Assembly (NCBI GenBank): GCA_040235405.1
Contig: JBECKT010000091.1
Coordinates: 1-24,705 of the forward strand
Reading direction: 5' to 3'
DNA: 24,705 nt
DNA from: PGZG01 sp040235405
GTDB lineage: Bacteria > Pseudomonadota > Gammaproteobacteria > Pseudomonadales > Alcanivoracaceae
Each line of letters opens with the position of its first letter. Within the stretch, counting starts at the first letter, position 1. Under the pieces are notes generated by a model. It did no database searches. It was not told the origin of the DNA and saw only the letters and a program-made list of their open reading frames with translations. A program made the translations under genes and the position numbers. Below are positions 24,460-24,705 of the stretch, in pieces.

Positions 24460-24705
24460 ATGAGCAAACTGACCGCCACACAGATCAAGTCGCTGCTTAA
24501 CCAGCCACCCAAGAAACACGCTGATGGTGGAGGCCTGTATTTCTGTGTCCGGGCATCTGGCTCTCCCTACTGGATGCTGCGCTACAGCAACCTGGGCAAA
24601 CGTCGCGAGGTCACCCTGGGGCAATTTCCGCAGATGACACTGGCGCAAGCCAGAGAAAATGCCGTGATGGCCAAGCAAGCCCTCCGCCATGGCTCAGATC
24701 CCATC
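24460..24705 (+). CDS. Tyrosine recombinase/integrase, P4 type, N-terminal part (runs off window)
   Basis: The first 82 codons of an integrase are visible, open to the right edge. The sequence from MSKLTATQIKSLL through KKHADGGGLYFCVRASGSPYWMLRYS to GKRREVTLGQFPQMTLAQARE is the DUF4102 arm-DNA-binding domain of P4-like integrases. The catalytic R-H-R-Y residues would lie beyond the window. It is co-directional with yicC and begins 287 bases after it. The AT-rich stretch 24190-24240 and the repeat cluster upstream are unlike the flanking core sequence. It marks the likely left end of a genomic island. Confidence 0.9.
   Translation, partial: MSKLTATQIKSLLNQPPKKHADGGGLYFCVRASGSPYWMLRYSNLGKRREVTLGQFPQMTLAQARENAVMAKQALRHGSDPI

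Overview
This window looks like a chromosomal segment of a GC-rich gammaproteobacterium of the Pseudomonas/Alcanivorax/Marinobacter type. Two blocks match Pseudomonas gene order as I remember it: mutM - small membrane protein - ggt - coaD - laoA - laoB - laoC - laoR (P. aeruginosa PA0357 to PA0367 region), and rpmG/rpmB - radC - coaBC - dut - algC - argB ... pyrE - rph - yicC (PA5315 to PA5335 region). Here the two blocks are neighbours. The long membrane-anchored AlgC, the LaoABCR fatty-alcohol oxidation system and a DesA-type desaturase fit an aerobic lipid- or hydrocarbon-using organism. I cannot name the species from sequence alone.

Layout. (1) 87-1140: a HAD hydrolase overlapping a YqcC-family gene. 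(2) 1215-3950: aconitase AcnA behind a recognisable sigma70-type promoter. A hairpin and an inverted REP pair follow. (3) 4125-8510: the lao cluster. TetR-family LaoR is divergent from aldehyde dehydrogenase LaoC, Tat-lipoprotein LaoB and GMC flavoprotein LaoA. An 18-bp palindrome lies inside the laoC promoter. (4) 8591-10835: coaD and a periplasmic gamma-glutamyltransferase. (5) 10809-12694, minus strand: a small outer-membrane beta-barrel protein, a small inner-membrane protein and mutM. (6) 12784-13968: an acyl/phospholipid desaturase ending at a perfect bidirectional terminator shared with rpmB-rpmG. (7) 14062-15271, minus strand: rpmB, rpmG and radC. (8) 15453-21161: a tight coaBC-dut-algC-argB-slmA array. 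(9) 21177-23181, minus strand: rph-pyrE-DUF4124-like gene. (10) 23309-24172: yicC. (11) From 24173: a compact set of GGTGGGCA repeats and the first 82 codons of a P4-type tyrosine integrase that runs off the window.

Most of the window is ordinary core genome. The parts most worth a second look are the right edge, the putative operator in the lao promoter, and the LaoB/LaoA coupling. The right edge appears to be the left end of a genomic island inserted at the 3' end of yicC, with a probable integrase arm-site array. I found no tRNA, rRNA, CRISPR array or complete insertion sequence. No gene-free stretch exceeds 300 bases; the longest, about 290 bases, is the repeat region between yicC and the integrase.
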